A model generated the notes under the pieces. It searched no databases. It saw only the letters and a program-made list of their open reading frames with translations, and was not told the DNA's origin. This document shows, piece by piece, positions 1 through 8,511 of a DNA stretch of 64,000 nucleotides (its first letter is position 1; each line of letters begins with the position of its first letter). This DNA is from Parapedobacter pyrenivorans_A (GTDB taxonomy: Bacteria > Bacteroidota > Bacteroidia > Sphingobacteriales > Sphingobacteriaceae): NCBI RefSeq assembly GCF_041925275.1, contig NZ_JBHEUZ010000003.1, positions 124,001 to 188,000 on the forward strand, in the 5' to 3' direction. The translations under genes and the position numbers were made by a program.

Positions 1-59
1 AACCAAGCATTCTTGGAATTGGTCAGGCTTTCGTTGGTCATTACGTAACAATTTTATGG

Positions 60-80
60 CGCTAAAATAATGTTTTAGCG
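60..80. other. Perfect 8-bp inverted repeat
   Basis: CGCTAAAA and TTTTAGCG are separated by a 5-nt loop (taatg). There is no T-run on either side, so it is a poor intrinsic terminator. I see no gene in bases 1-265; this hairpin is the only structure there. Confidence 0.4.
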
Positions 81-265
81 GAAAACCATCCCTTGCTATC
101 CCAACAAATTTTCGGTCTTTCAAAATTTCTGGTTACCTTAGTACATATGTTATCGGAAAATGCCTCCCCCGCCTGCACCATCATGCACAACGAGGCATAC
201 ATCCGGGATGTCCGGCATCAACCATCAAAACAGCAAGCAAGTACGATATAAACGGATAAACAGAC

Positions 266-895
266 GTGACCATCAAAACATTGATATTCCAGGGCGAGGG
301 CGAGCAGCTTGATTTCAAAAACAGGATCAGTAACTGTGGAAAAATCGCTAAGACGCTGGTGGCCTTTGCCAACACCAAGGGCGGCAAGTTGCTGGTGGGT
401 GTGGCGGACGATGGGACGATTAGGGGTGTGAAAAGCGAGGAAGAAGAAAAATACATGCTGCTACAGGCGGGGCAACGATATTGCCGTCCTGCTATCGAAC
501 CGCATTTCACGGAAGTTGTCGTTGACGACAAGTTGGTATTGATTGCCGAAATAACGGAGAGCGACCTGAAACCGCACTATGCCCTGGACGACCATGGAAA
601 ATGGTGGGTATATGTGCGGGTGAAAGACAAGAGTATCCTGGCCGGTAAGGTGGTTGTGGATGTACTGCACCAAAGTAGCCGCCCCGAGGGTGTGCAGTTC
701 AGTTATACCGAAAACGAAAAAGCGCTGATTGCCTATGTACACGCCCACCCGCGGTCATACCTAACCGAACTATGCGACCATCTCCAGCTGTCGCGCAAAC
801 GTACACAGCGCATCCTCGTAAACCTCATCGTAGCCGGGGTTATTGAAGTACACAGCGGTGAACGCGAAGAATACTACACTGAGCGGGCCGATTAG
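266..895 (+). CDS. AlbA_2/Schlafen-type putative DNA-binding protein
   Basis: 209 aa with a GTG start. Residues ~8-125 look like an AlbA_2 (Schlafen AlbA-type) domain: a QGEGEQLDFK opening, then a glycine-rich segment around FANTKGGKLLVGVADDG, and a strand-rich stretch ending at RVKDKSI. The C-terminal ~65 residues look like a winged helix (LQLSRKRTQRILVNL). Proteins with this layout are usually annotated as ATP-binding or transcriptional regulators, and some sit in defence or stress loci; the role here is unproven. It lies just before a HipA-like kinase and DUF3037 gene on the same strand, separated by about 70 bases that carry their own -7 element, so it is probably a separate transcript. 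Confidence 0.75.
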   Translation: MTIKTLIFQGEGEQLDFKNRISNCGKIAKTLVAFANTKGGKLLVGVADDGTIRGVKSEEEEKYMLLQAGQRYCRPAIEPHFTEVVVDDKLVLIAEITESDLKPHYALDDHGKWWVYVRVKDKSILAGKVVVDVLHQSSRPEGVQFSYTENEKALIAYVHAHPRSYLTELCDHLQLSRKRTQRILVNLIVAGVIEVHSGEREEYYTERAD

Positions 896-964
896 TCGAT
901 TTACCGATCGAACAATCTTCAAATTGACCCCTCTTTATATAAGCAAAATAGCTAAGTTTGGGAC

Positions 965-1753
965 GTGGATCATTCAACATTACGAACGGTACAGGTAACC
1001 CGTTACGTGACGCCCCTGCGGGAAGGTGGATCATTGCCAGCCATCGCCGAGGCAGATGACGGTTTCCTATACGCCCTCAAATTCCGGGGTGCGGGGCAAG
1101 GGAGCAAGGCGCTCATTGCCGAATTAGTGGGCGGTGAAATCGCACGTGCCCTAGGCTTCCGTGTTCCTGAAATTGTATTTGCCCAGCTCGATGAGGCCTT
1201 CGGCCGGACAGAGCCGGACGAAGAGATCCAAGATTTATTGCGTGCCAGCACCGGTCTCAACCTCGCGCTGCACTACCTATCGGGTGCTATCACATTCGAT
1301 CCGGCGGTGACCCGACCGGATGCGCTGCTCGCCTCCCAAATCGTGTGGCTGGATTGCCTGCTCACCAATGTGGATCGGACAGCAAAAAACACCAATATGC
1401 TGATGTGGCACAACGACCTGTGGCTTATCGATCACGGCGCTTCCCTCTACTTCCACCATACCTGGGATGATTGGGAGGCACAGGCCATCAAGCCGTTTGT
1501 CCGGATAAAGGATCACGTGCTGCTCGCGCGGGCCTCCGCACTTGACGATGCGGATAAAACACTGAAAAACAAACTTACACTTCCTGTAATTGAACACATC
1601 GTACAGCAGATACCCGATGCTTGGCTAGCGGATGCAGATGGCCAATCGCCCGAGGCAGCGCGGGAAGTGTATCGGCAATTTTTAACGATGCGCGTGGCTG
1701 CATCGGAGGTTTTTGTTAACGAAGCGAAAGATGCCCGGGAAAGAATTGTTTGA
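965..1753 (+). CDS. HipA-like kinase family protein
   Basis: 262 aa. The fold elements of HipA-type Ser/Thr kinases are visible: an ATP-lysine region (LYALKFRG, residues ~36-43), a glutamate-bearing helix (ALIAELVGGEIA), a catalytic-loop-like NVDRTAKNTNML, and a metal-binding WLIDHGA in place of DFG. It is shorter than classical HipA (~430 aa) and lacks its N-terminal subdomain, as in the small single-domain HipA-like family. The GTG start at 965 lies only 4 bases after a TAAGTTTG -7 element (953-960), so the mRNA is probably leaderless or nearly so. Its 3' end overlaps the DUF3037 gene, indicating translational coupling. The substrate is unknown. Confidence 0.8.
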   Translation: MDHSTLRTVQVTRYVTPLREGGSLPAIAEADDGFLYALKFRGAGQGSKALIAELVGGEIARALGFRVPEIVFAQLDEAFGRTEPDEEIQDLLRASTGLNLALHYLSGAITFDPAVTRPDALLASQIVWLDCLLTNVDRTAKNTNMLMWHNDLWLIDHGASLYFHHTWDDWEAQAIKPFVRIKDHVLLARASALDDADKTLKNKLTLPVIEHIVQQIPDAWLADADGQSPEAAREVYRQFLTMRVAASEVFVNEAKDARERIV

Positions 1754-2114
1754 GTACGCCATCATCCGCTTGGTGCCCAAGGTCGAGCGCGAAGAATTTC
1801 TCAATATCGGGGTGGTGTTGTATTGTCGTGGGCAGAACCTGTTGGCTATGCGTTATGTACTGGATGTGCCAAGGTTACACGCGTTTCAACCGCCCATGTC
1901 GGTTGGTGAGCTGGAGCCCTATCTTTGCGCATTTCAACAGGTCTGCAACGGCGACCAGGCGGGCGGGCCCATCGCCGCATTGCCGATGGCCGAACGATTC
2001 CGCTGGCTCACCGCCAAACGAAGTACCGTTATCCAAACATCGCCCGTACATCCGGGGTTGTGCGAGTCTGCAACGGAGACCTTAGAGCGTTTATTCGAAG
2101 CCTTGGTCATGTGA
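1731..2114 (+). CDS. DUF3037 family protein
   Basis: 127 aa from the ATG at 1731; an in-frame TTG at 1713 is possible but has no well-placed ribosome site. The opening (ELFEYAIIRLVPKVEREEFLNIG) is typical of DUF3037: short, soluble proteins of unknown function often encoded right after a small HipA-like kinase. It overlaps the kinase gene by 23 bases, so the two are almost certainly co-expressed. I infer a partner, regulator or substrate role for the kinase; the sequence itself shows no catalytic motif. It converges with the cytochrome c gene, with only 3 bases between the stops. Confidence 0.78.
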   Translation: MPGKELFEYAIIRLVPKVEREEFLNIGVVLYCRGQNLLAMRYVLDVPRLHAFQPPMSVGELEPYLCAFQQVCNGDQAGGPIAALPMAERFRWLTAKRSTVIQTSPVHPGLCESATETLERLFEALVM

Positions 2115-2117
2115 AAT

Positions 2118-2567
2118 TTACTCTTCCTCAGCACCGGCACTCCGGCACGCAGCGAGCCCCGCCTGGATCTCTTCCAGTGTAAACATATCCATCGAATTGC
2201 CAAACGAATTACCGATATACGTAAGCACGTAAGCGATTTCAATAGGCGAAAGCGCCGGATTGGCAGGCATACCGGTATCGAAAGGTATACCGTTTACCTC
2301 CACGGGGCCTGCTAAGCCATACTTCACCACACACGCCAGTTGGTCGCGGTGTTTGAGCAGAAAGGTACTATCTGTAAGCGGCGGGTATAAGCTGCCAAGC
2401 CCTTCACCCCGGGCCCCATGGCAATTTTGGCAATGGGCGGCGTACACTTTCTGCCCGTTTACGGTGTACTGTGCCCTACGGATGGCCTGCTCACCCTGGC
2501 ACGAATGGAACACTACATACGCCGACAGTAATGCCGCGCTTAAATACAAGCACTGGTTACGCATCAA
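2118..2567 (-). CDS. Cytochrome c lipoprotein
   Basis: 149 aa. A hydrophobic leader ends in a probable lipobox Cys (HSC, C23), then one class I haem site CQNCH at residues 46-50 and a likely axial Met in the TGMPANPAL segment. Mono-haem c-type domains of this sort carry electrons in the periplasm. It overlaps the upstream SCO gene by 4 bases (start within the SCO stop), so it is the last gene of a three-gene operon. The pairing with SCO suggests a job in copper-oxidase assembly or in electron delivery to a terminal oxidase, though no oxidase subunit is in the window. Confidence 0.88.
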   Translation of the reverse strand: MMRNQCLYLSAALLSAYVVFHSCQGEQAIRRAQYTVNGQKVYAAHCQNCHGARGEGLGSLYPPLTDSTFLLKHRDQLACVVKYGLAGPVEVNGIPFDTGMPANPALSPIEIAYVLTYIGNSFGNSMDMFTLEEIQAGLAACRSAGAEEE

Positions 2568-3214
2568 TCTCGGGTCTCTTTCAGCAGCGTCGCCAAATCA
2601 TCAAAGAGCAGCTCCAATTGTACTTCATCGGTGCCATCATAGGCCCCGCGGATGTGCCTGCTTTGGTCTACCAGCAGGAAATGGCCGGAATGGTCGTAGC
2701 CACCGGGCACAGCCGCATCTTCCTTGGTATAGACCATGTAACTATCAGAGAGGCCGTAAATCTCTGCCTTGCTGCCGGTTACAAATTGCCATTGGTCATT
2801 GGTAACACCCAATTTTTCAGCATAGGTTTTGAGCACACTGGGCGAGTCATAGCGGAAATCGATGCTATGCGAAAGAAAACGCACCCGCTCGTCGCCCTTG
2901 TATTTCTCATACACTTTCAGTAGGTTGCGCTGCATCGTGGGGCAGATACTGGGGCAATGGGTGAAGAAAAAATTGGCGATATACACGCCGTTGTCGAACG
3001 TACGGTTGTCTATGAAAACACTGTCCTGGTTGAGTAGCCGGAAATCGGCAATGGTATGGTATACCGTATCGGTAACGGTCTGCCCATCCACCACTTCAGT
3101 CACCGGCTCGCGCGACCCCAATATCGGCAACGTCTTCACCGTTGGTTGCTGGCAGGCCACCACACTACTAAGCACATAGCTGCCTACCAATAAGAAGCTA
3201 CTACGCATACCCAT
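2564..3214 (-). CDS. SCO1/SenC family copper chaperone lipoprotein
   Basis: 216 aa lipoprotein (lipobox VVAC, C21) with a thioredoxin-like fold. The copper-binding CPSIC pair is at C87 and C91 and the third ligand is probably H174 in GYDHSGHF. SCO proteins load or reduce the CuA site of cytochrome oxidase or act as thiol reductants. The full set of copper ligands is present, so it should be functional. It sits between a small lipoprotein (1-base overlap) and cytochrome c (4-base overlap), consistent with one tightly coupled operon. Confidence 0.92.
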   Translation of the reverse strand: MGMRSSFLLVGSYVLSSVVACQQPTVKTLPILGSREPVTEVVDGQTVTDTVYHTIADFRLLNQDSVFIDNRTFDNGVYIANFFFTHCPSICPTMQRNLLKVYEKYKGDERVRFLSHSIDFRYDSPSVLKTYAEKLGVTNDQWQFVTGSKAEIYGLSDSYMVYTKEDAAVPGGYDHSGHFLLVDQSRHIRGAYDGTDEVQLELLFDDLATLLKETRD

Positions 3215-3657
3215 TAAAATTGTGCTAACTTTTCTGCACTTTCCTTGGATGCATCGTCAAACAGCTGCTTCATCTCCTTCACCTTTTCGACCTCTTTCTC
3301 ATAATAGGTCTTGATTTCGGCAGCCGATTTATCCTGTGGATCAACATCAAAATTGGTCATCCAATCCATCATTGCGTTAGTTGCCTCATCAAGGCGGTCT
3401 TTCAGGCCGGTCAAGTCGGTACGTACCTGCACCGTGTCGATGTCCGGATTTGCCGCTTTCAACTCGGGCAAACTCGACAAAAGGGAGTCGATTTTCACCG
3501 TATTTCGGTCAAATGCACTGATTTGGGGCATGATCTCGTCATGGACGGCGATGGCCTCGTCACGCAGTCTGTCGATCTCAACAGTTTCGCTATTGCCGCC
3601 CCTGCAAGCAGCCAGTATTAAAAGCGCGGCAGCGGCCGGAAATATTGTCTTCTTCAT
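3214..3657 (-). CDS. Small helical lipoprotein, function unknown
   Basis: 147 aa. MKKTIFPAAAALLILAACRG gives a clear signal peptide with lipobox Cys at position 18. The mature part is charged and almost entirely helical (EIDRLRDEAIAVHDEIMPQ near the start, KSAAEIKTYYEKEVEKVKEM near the end), suggesting a helical bundle or coiled coil. Related proteins accompany SCO and cytochrome c genes in Bacteroidota. It is the first gene of the operon and has a good promoter just upstream. No enzymatic motif is visible. Confidence 0.75.
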   Translation of the reverse strand: MKKTIFPAAAALLILAACRGGNSETVEIDRLRDEAIAVHDEIMPQISAFDRNTVKIDSLLSSLPELKAANPDIDTVQVRTDLTGLKDRLDEATNAMMDWMTNFDVDPQDKSAAEIKTYYEKEVEKVKEMKQLFDDASKESAEKLAQF

Positions 3658-3680
3658 GATCTCATCTTGTTGTTTGATGA

Positions 3681-3712
3681 CAAACTTAGTTATAATTCAT
3701 TTGATAAACAAT
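3681..3712 (-). promoter_or_regulatory. Promoter for the lipoprotein-SCO-cytochrome c operon
   Basis: On the minus strand: ATTG (3709-3712), exactly 20 nt, then TAAGTTTG (3681-3688), matching the Bacteroidota -33/-7 consensus. It lies about 25 bases before the ATG at 3657. Confidence 0.6.
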
Positions 3713-3781
3713 CGGCACCTCGTCACATCATCCAATCATCCAATCGGCAAATCAGCAAATTCTTTTATCTTTGCCACTACC

Positions 3782-4330
3782 ATGGATACATCAGCACAAT
3801 ACGACCGGATTATCGAGCATTGCCAGCAACTATTCGCAAAGAAAACGGCCGACTACGGTACGGCATGGCGCATCATGCGGCCAGCCTCCATTACAGACCA
3901 GCTATACATCAAGGCGCAACGCATCCGCACCCTCGAGGAAAAAAAAGTATCTAAAGTGGGTGAAGGGACTACCGACGAATACATCGGCATAGTCAACTAC
4001 TGCGTTATCGGTATCCTGCAACTGCAATTGGGCACGAGCATCAATGAACAGCTACCACCCGACGCCGTTCAACAACAATATAGGCAGGCTGTACGCGAAA
4101 CCAAAGAACTGATGTTTGCCAAAAACCACGATTATGGCGAGGCGTGGCGCGACATGCGGCTCACATCCCTCACCGACCTCATCCTCACGAAAATCTACCG
4201 CGTAAAGCAGATTGAAGACAATGACGGGCAGACCGTAGCTTCCGAAGGGGTGAAAGCCAACTACCAGGATATGCTCAATTATGCCGTCTTTGCGCTGATC
4301 AAACTTGGAATAGCCGATAGCAAATCGTAA
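3782..4330 (+). CDS. DUF1599 domain protein
   Basis: 182 aa from the ATG at 3782, placed 8 bases after a TATCTTTG -7 element (3766-3773), so an almost leaderless transcript is likely. The sequence is an internal duplication: KKTADYGTAWRIMR (~residues 19-32) and KNHDYGEAWRDMR (~115-127) each open one DUF1599 copy, followed by a similar helix (DQLYIKAQRI / DLILTKIYRV). DUF1599 is described as a nucleotide-modification-associated domain in phages; in Bacteroidota the chromosomal copy sits beside a BT_3928-type DoxX gene, as here. The exact activity is not known. Confidence 0.85.
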   Translation: MDTSAQYDRIIEHCQQLFAKKTADYGTAWRIMRPASITDQLYIKAQRIRTLEEKKVSKVGEGTTDEYIGIVNYCVIGILQLQLGTSINEQLPPDAVQQQYRQAVRETKELMFAKNHDYGEAWRDMRLTSLTDLILTKIYRVKQIEDNDGQTVASEGVKANYQDMLNYAVFALIKLGIADSKS

Positions 4331-4340
4331 ATAGCCGCCC

Positions 4341-5534
4341 ATGTATACCCCAGCCCCCCTACCCGCCCGGAACATGTACCTGCTCGCCTTTGCACGACTG
4401 GTCACCGGACTGCTTTTTATTTTTTCGGGACTGATCAAGGCCAATGATCCGATCGGTTTTGGCTATAAGCTCGAAGAATATTTCCATGTATTCGGCACCC
4501 ACTCCCTCAACGATTACGCCACCACGATGGCCATTGCCATCTGCGGATTGGAAATCCTGCTCGGTGCATTGCTCTTACTGGGTTTCTGGAAGCGTACCGT
4601 CGCATGGGGATTGCTGTTGCTTATCCTTTTCTTCACGTTCCTCACCTTTTATTCTGCCTTCTTTGAGGTGGTTACGTCGTGCGGCTGTTTCGGCGATGCC
4701 ATCCCCCTCACTCCCTGGCAGTCGTTTGGCAAAGACCTTGTGTTATTGGTGTTGATATTGATTATCTTTTTCAACCGCGAAGCCATCCGCCCCCTCATCA
4801 CCGGCAAAAGCATGCAGGTATTCCTCACCGCGGTATTGGTCATTGCATCGGTCGGTATCGGTATCTATACGGTCAACTACCTGCCATTCATCGACTTCCT
4901 ACCATACAAAAAGGGCAATAACCTTCCAGCATTGATGGCCCTGCCGGAAGGTGCCGTAGGCGATCAATATGACATCATCTACACGCTACGCCATAAAACA
5001 TCGGGTGAGGAAAAACAGGTATCAGACAAAGTCTACCTAGCTGACGAGCTTTGGAAAGACGAAAACTGGGAAATCATCGGCGACCCGGAGAGCAGGCTGG
5101 TAAAAAAAGGGTACCAAGTACCCATCCCCGACCTGCTGATCAGTGATGCCAATGGCGAGGACTTCACCCATCAACTGATCGAAAACCCGTACTACAGCAT
5201 GGTCGTAGTTGCATGGAACCTGGACAAGACCGACCTCGATGCGCTGCGCCGCATCAATGAACTGGTCACCGAAGTAACCGAAGCGTACAACATCCGCACG
5301 ATATTGCTCACTGCCAGCGGTACGCAGCAAGCCGAGCAAATCAGCTGGGAGCTTAATCTACTCACCGAAATATTCTATGCCGATGCCGTGCCCCTCAAAA
5401 GCATGGTCCGCGCCAATCCCGGTGTGCTGCTGCTACGCAACGGTACGGTTATCGATAAATGGCATTACAACAACCTACCCGATTTCAGCGGTTTGGATAA
5501 CCGGTACTTTGCAAAAGCCTATCACGATGAATAA
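4341..5534 (+). CDS. BT_3928-type DoxX membrane protein with thioredoxin-like C-terminus
   Basis: 397 aa (an internal ATG at 4374 is the alternative start). Residues ~12-190 form a DoxX-like four-helix membrane unit with GLLFIFSGLIKANDPIG and the cysteine motif SCGCFGD between helices 3 and 4. A fifth hydrophobic helix and a strand-rich domain (~190-397) follow; this resembles a thioredoxin fold but I see no CxxC there. Such proteins are thought to take part in envelope redox or methylamine-utilisation-like electron transfer. The start lies 10 bases after DUF1599 and the 3' end overlaps aroK by 8 bases, so the three genes form an operon. Confidence 0.85.
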   Translation: MYTPAPLPARNMYLLAFARLVTGLLFIFSGLIKANDPIGFGYKLEEYFHVFGTHSLNDYATTMAIAICGLEILLGALLLLGFWKRTVAWGLLLLILFFTFLTFYSAFFEVVTSCGCFGDAIPLTPWQSFGKDLVLLVLILIIFFNREAIRPLITGKSMQVFLTAVLVIASVGIGIYTVNYLPFIDFLPYKKGNNLPALMALPEGAVGDQYDIIYTLRHKTSGEEKQVSDKVYLADELWKDENWEIIGDPESRLVKKGYQVPIPDLLISDANGEDFTHQLIENPYYSMVVVAWNLDKTDLDALRRINELVTEVTEAYNIRTILLTASGTQQAEQISWELNLLTEIFYADAVPLKSMVRANPGVLLLRNGTVIDKWHYNNLPDFSGLDNRYFAKAYHDE

Positions 5535-6039
5535 ACCGAAACCTATTTTCCTTATCGGCTTCATGGGGAGCGGAAAAACTACTTGGGGGCGCAAACTCGC
5601 ACTCAAAACCGGGCGGGTGTTCATCGATCTCGACGAAGAAATCGCCAACGAAGCGGGTATGCCCATTCCCGCGTACTTTTCACAACACGGCGAAACCGCC
5701 TTCCGGACATTGGAAAGCCGCATGCTCAAAAACCTGTCGCTCGATCAACCCGCTATTGTCGCCACCGGCGGCGGCACGCCCTGTTATTTCGACAACATCG
5801 ACTGGATGAACAAAACCGGCAAAACCATCTACCTCTGCTTACCCGCCAAAGCCTTGTGGAGCCGGCTCATGCAGACCGATATCGCTTCGCGGCCTGCCCT
5901 CGGTGGGCTCACGGGCAAAGCGCTGCTTGACGATATTACCGCTAAGCTAGCCGAACGGACACCCCACTACCAGCAAGCCACGCACATCGTCGACCAGCTA
6001 TCCCTACGGCTGGATGACCTGGTTAGCCTCTCGAAGTGA
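5527..6039 (+). CDS. aroK: Shikimate kinase
   Basis: 170 aa, the normal size for AroK. The Walker A loop GFMGSGKTT lies at residues ~10-18, the shikimate-binding DLDEEI at ~35, the Arg of FRTLES near 60, and GGGTPC near 81. It phosphorylates shikimate at O3 in chorismate synthesis in the cytoplasm. All catalytic motifs are present. The ATG at 5527 lies inside the end of the DoxX gene (8-base overlap), which argues for co-translation; aroK next to DUF1599/DoxX is a recurring Bacteroidota arrangement. Confidence 0.95.
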   Translation: MNKPKPIFLIGFMGSGKTTWGRKLALKTGRVFIDLDEEIANEAGMPIPAYFSQHGETAFRTLESRMLKNLSLDQPAIVATGGGTPCYFDNIDWMNKTGKTIYLCLPAKALWSRLMQTDIASRPALGGLTGKALLDDITAKLAERTPHYQQATHIVDQLSLRLDDLVSLSK

Positions 6040-6097
6040 TTTTTAGCTACAAATCGTTATCTTTATCCGGTTTTTACTTGCAAAAACAGGCTCTTTT

Positions 6098-7039
6098 ATG
6101 GTTCGTTGCCCACTCCCGCTTCTGGTTCTCGCACTGATTGCCCTGGCCACCGCCTGTGTACCCGCCAATGTGGGTACGGGCGAATACAGGAACGTGGCGC
6201 GCGACATCCGGCTGGCTTCGGTCGACGAACTGTATCGTTTCCTGACTTATAACGACCGCCGCTTCCCCTTGATCAGTGCACACCGGGGTGGCCCAGCAGC
6301 GGGGTTTCCGGAAAATGCCTTGGAAACATTCGAGAACAGTTATCGCTATCAGCCGCTCATCATCGAATGCGACGTCCGCATGACCGCCGACTCCGTGCTC
6401 GTACTGATGCACGACGAGACACTCGACCGTACCACCTCCGGTACGGGGAAGGTAGTGGATTCGACCTTTCCGGCCCTGAAGGAGCTACGGCTGAAAGACC
6501 CCGGCGGAAAGGCCACCCCCTATCGCATCCCGACCCTCGACCAAGCCCTGAAATGGGGTTCGGGCAAGGTGGTTTTCACCATCGATGTAAAGCGGGGCGT
6601 ACCCTACTCCATGGTCATCGATGCCATACGGCGCAACCAAGCGCAGGCATACAGCGTCGTGATCACCTACAATGCCGACCAGGCGGAGACGGTACACCAG
6701 CTAGCACCCGACCTTATGATTTCGGCCTCCATCCGTTCCCGCGAAGACCTGCTCAGACTCAACGACCGAAGCATTCCAGACAACCGGCTGGTGGCCTTTG
6801 TGGGAACGAGCACGGTACCCGCGGCGGTATACAAACAGCTGCACGACCACGGCATCCTCTGTATATTGGGCACCATCGGTAACATCGACAAGCAAGCGGC
6901 TACGCGGGGCGATACGGTGTATACCCGCTTGGTGGAAGGCGGGGCCGACATCCTTTCGACGGATAGGCCCCGGGAAGCCGGCAAAGCACTGCATACCTAC
7001 CGCGCTGCCCATAAATTGACGTCCACCTTCATCAAATGA
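6098..7039 (+). CDS. Glycerophosphodiester phosphodiesterase family lipoprotein
   Basis: 313 aa with a lipoprotein signal (LATAC, C20). The GDPD TIM-barrel signature is visible: HRGG (residues ~63-66), PENALETFENS, ECDVRMTADSVLVLMHDETLDRTT with the metal/acid-base residues, and FTIDVKRG. The family cleaves glycerophosphodiesters to glycerol-3-phosphate and an alcohol; a lipid-anchored copy would act in the periplasm or on the outer membrane. A TATCTTTA -7-like element lies upstream near 6057. The gene is followed after 7 bases by the ABC ATPase gene, so they may share a transcript. Confidence 0.9.
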   Translation: MVRCPLPLLVLALIALATACVPANVGTGEYRNVARDIRLASVDELYRFLTYNDRRFPLISAHRGGPAAGFPENALETFENSYRYQPLIIECDVRMTADSVLVLMHDETLDRTTSGTGKVVDSTFPALKELRLKDPGGKATPYRIPTLDQALKWGSGKVVFTIDVKRGVPYSMVIDAIRRNQAQAYSVVITYNADQAETVHQLAPDLMISASIRSREDLLRLNDRSIPDNRLVAFVGTSTVPAAVYKQLHDHGILCILGTIGNIDKQAATRGDTVYTRLVEGGADILSTDRPREAGKALHTYRAAHKLTSTFIK

Positions 7040-7046
7040 TCCGGCA

Positions 7047-7760
7047 ATGTCTATCCGAGTAACCGAGCTCCATAAACGCTATGGCCAGCACCCTGCCCTG
7101 AAAGGCCTTTCGTTCGAAGCACAGCCCGGACGTGTATTGGGATTCCTCGGCCCCAACGGTGCTGGGAAGACCACCACCATGAAGATCCTTTCCGGCAGCC
7201 TTGACCCCACCTCGGGGCAGGTCGCCATAAACGGCATAGACATCCAACAAGACAGCCTCACGGCGCGCCGCCATATCGGCTACCTGCCCGAAGACAATCC
7301 GCTTTACCACGATATGTACGTACGTGAGGCGCTCGCCTTCGTGGCAGGCTTGCACCGCATTGCTAACCGGCAGGCCCGGATAGCCGAAGTAATCGCCCTT
7401 ACCGGACTCGCCGCCGAACAGCACAAGAAAATCCACCAATTATCAAAAGGATACCGCCAGCGCGTCGGACTGGCGCAGGCAATCCTCCACGATCCGGACA
7501 TCCTCATCCTCGACGAGCCCACCTCCGGGCTGGACCCCAACCAACTGCAGGATATCCGCGCACTGATCAGGGACCTTGGCCGCACGAAAACCGTGTTGCT
7601 GTCTACCCACATCATGCAGGAGGTGGACGCCGTGTGCGACGATGTCATCATCATCCACGAAGGCCGGATCGTGGCCGATTTCCCCATGGATGAGCGAGCG
7701 GAAAGATACGCAGACAACAGCTTGGAAGCGCTATTTATCCGGCTGACCACCAACAATTAA
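7047..7760 (+). CDS. GldA-like ABC transporter ATP-binding protein (orphan)
   Basis: 237 aa. Complete ABC ATPase: Walker A GPNGAGKTT (~34-42), Q-loop region YLPEDNPLYHDM, signature LSKGYRQRVGLAQ, Walker B ILILDEPTSGLDP, and the switch His in LLSTHIM. The YLPEDNPLY segment is characteristic of the GldA/CcmA-like branch. It is shorter than gliding-motility GldA (~300 aa) because the C-terminal extension is missing, and no permease gene is adjacent, so its transmembrane partner must be elsewhere. It could be a GldA homologue or a generic ABC-2 exporter ATPase. Confidence 0.85.
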   Translation: MSIRVTELHKRYGQHPALKGLSFEAQPGRVLGFLGPNGAGKTTTMKILSGSLDPTSGQVAINGIDIQQDSLTARRHIGYLPEDNPLYHDMYVREALAFVAGLHRIANRQARIAEVIALTGLAAEQHKKIHQLSKGYRQRVGLAQAILHDPDILILDEPTSGLDPNQLQDIRALIRDLGRTKTVLLSTHIMQEVDAVCDDVIIIHEGRIVADFPMDERAERYADNSLEALFIRLTTNN

Positions 7761-7862
7761 CCTCCGTTTACATGCGCTATTAAACAATATGGCACGTTTT
7801 GTGTTATTTACGTAACGAGTAAAAAACAATGTATCACAATTAGTTACATTAAACGAAAGACC

Positions 7863-8438
7863 ATGAAACGTGTATTTTTATTTTCAGCATTATTTCTAGC
7901 CGGCGTATTCGCGGCAACCGCACAGGAGGTCAACAGGCCACAGACATCGGCCAATGTAGGCATCACTCCCGTTCAAAAAGGGAACTGGATCGTAGGTGGG
8001 AGTTTAGGGAGCCTGGGGTACAGTTTTGAGGGGGAAAGTTTCAGTTTAAGCCTTAACCCCCGCGCAGGGTATTTCATCTCGGACGGGGTAGCTCTTGGTT
8101 TGGGTCTGACCGGGTCGGTTTATACGGCACCGGATGCCGATGCCGTATGGGGTTATGGCGTAGCGCCGTTCGTCCGCTATTATTTCCCACAAGGTTCCAG
8201 CGCTTCGGGCCGGTTCTTTGCACAAGGGGACGTAGGCATTGCCGGGAGTTCGTTGGGATCGGGTGCTACCTTGGCATTGGGCGCTAACGTAGGCTATGCA
8301 CATTTCATTACCCAAAGTGTGGCGTTGGAAGCTACGTTGGGTTACAATTACAGCAAGGCCACCGTTTCCGGAGCTGAGAAAGCAAGTGGCCTCAACGTAG
8401 GTCTCGGTTTCCAGATTTACCTGCCGGGCCAACGTTAA
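7863..8438 (+). CDS. Outer-membrane beta-barrel protein
   Basis: 191 aa. It has a signal peptide (MKRVFLFSALFLAGVFAATAQ, cleavage after TAQ) followed by alternating hydrophobic/polar strands with many Gly and aromatic residues (SLGYSFEGESFSLSLNPRAG, VALGLGLTGSVY, LGANVGYAHF, LGYNYSKA). This is the pattern of small eight-strand OmpA/OmpX-like barrels. It ends in a strand but not with the usual terminal Phe. It is monocistronic, flanked by its own upstream gap and a strong terminator. Function beyond envelope structure cannot be read from the sequence. Confidence 0.82.
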   Translation: MKRVFLFSALFLAGVFAATAQEVNRPQTSANVGITPVQKGNWIVGGSLGSLGYSFEGESFSLSLNPRAGYFISDGVALGLGLTGSVYTAPDADAVWGYGVAPFVRYYFPQGSSASGRFFAQGDVGIAGSSLGSGATLALGANVGYAHFITQSVALEATLGYNYSKATVSGAEKASGLNVGLGFQIYLPGQR

Positions 8439-8463
8439 GCCATCCGCATGAACTAATTATTTC

Positions 8464-8497
8464 AAAAAAGCATCGGATTGCATTCGGTGCTTTTTTT
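8464..8497 (+). terminator. Intrinsic terminator after the OM barrel gene
   Basis: AAAAAAGCA (8464-8472) pairs with TGCTTTTTT (8488-8496); the stem continues inward with a T-G wobble and two C-G pairs. A T-run follows. It lies 26 bases after the stop at 8438. Confidence 0.8.
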
Positions 8498-8506
8498 ATA
8501 CCTTTG
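8478..8506 (+). promoter_or_regulatory. Promoter of the cysteine desulfurase gene
   Basis: A -7 element TACCTTTG (8499-8506) is preceded 18 nt earlier by a TTG (8478-8480) that lies in the loop of the upstream terminator. The ATG at 8512 is 5 bases beyond the element, predicting a leaderless mRNA. Confidence 0.5.
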
Positions 8507-8511
8507 CCTCC

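Noticed and set aside
3311..3781. Upstream extension of the DUF1599 reading frame
   Set aside because: It runs antisense through the lipoprotein gene, and the -7 element at 3766 places the start at 3782.
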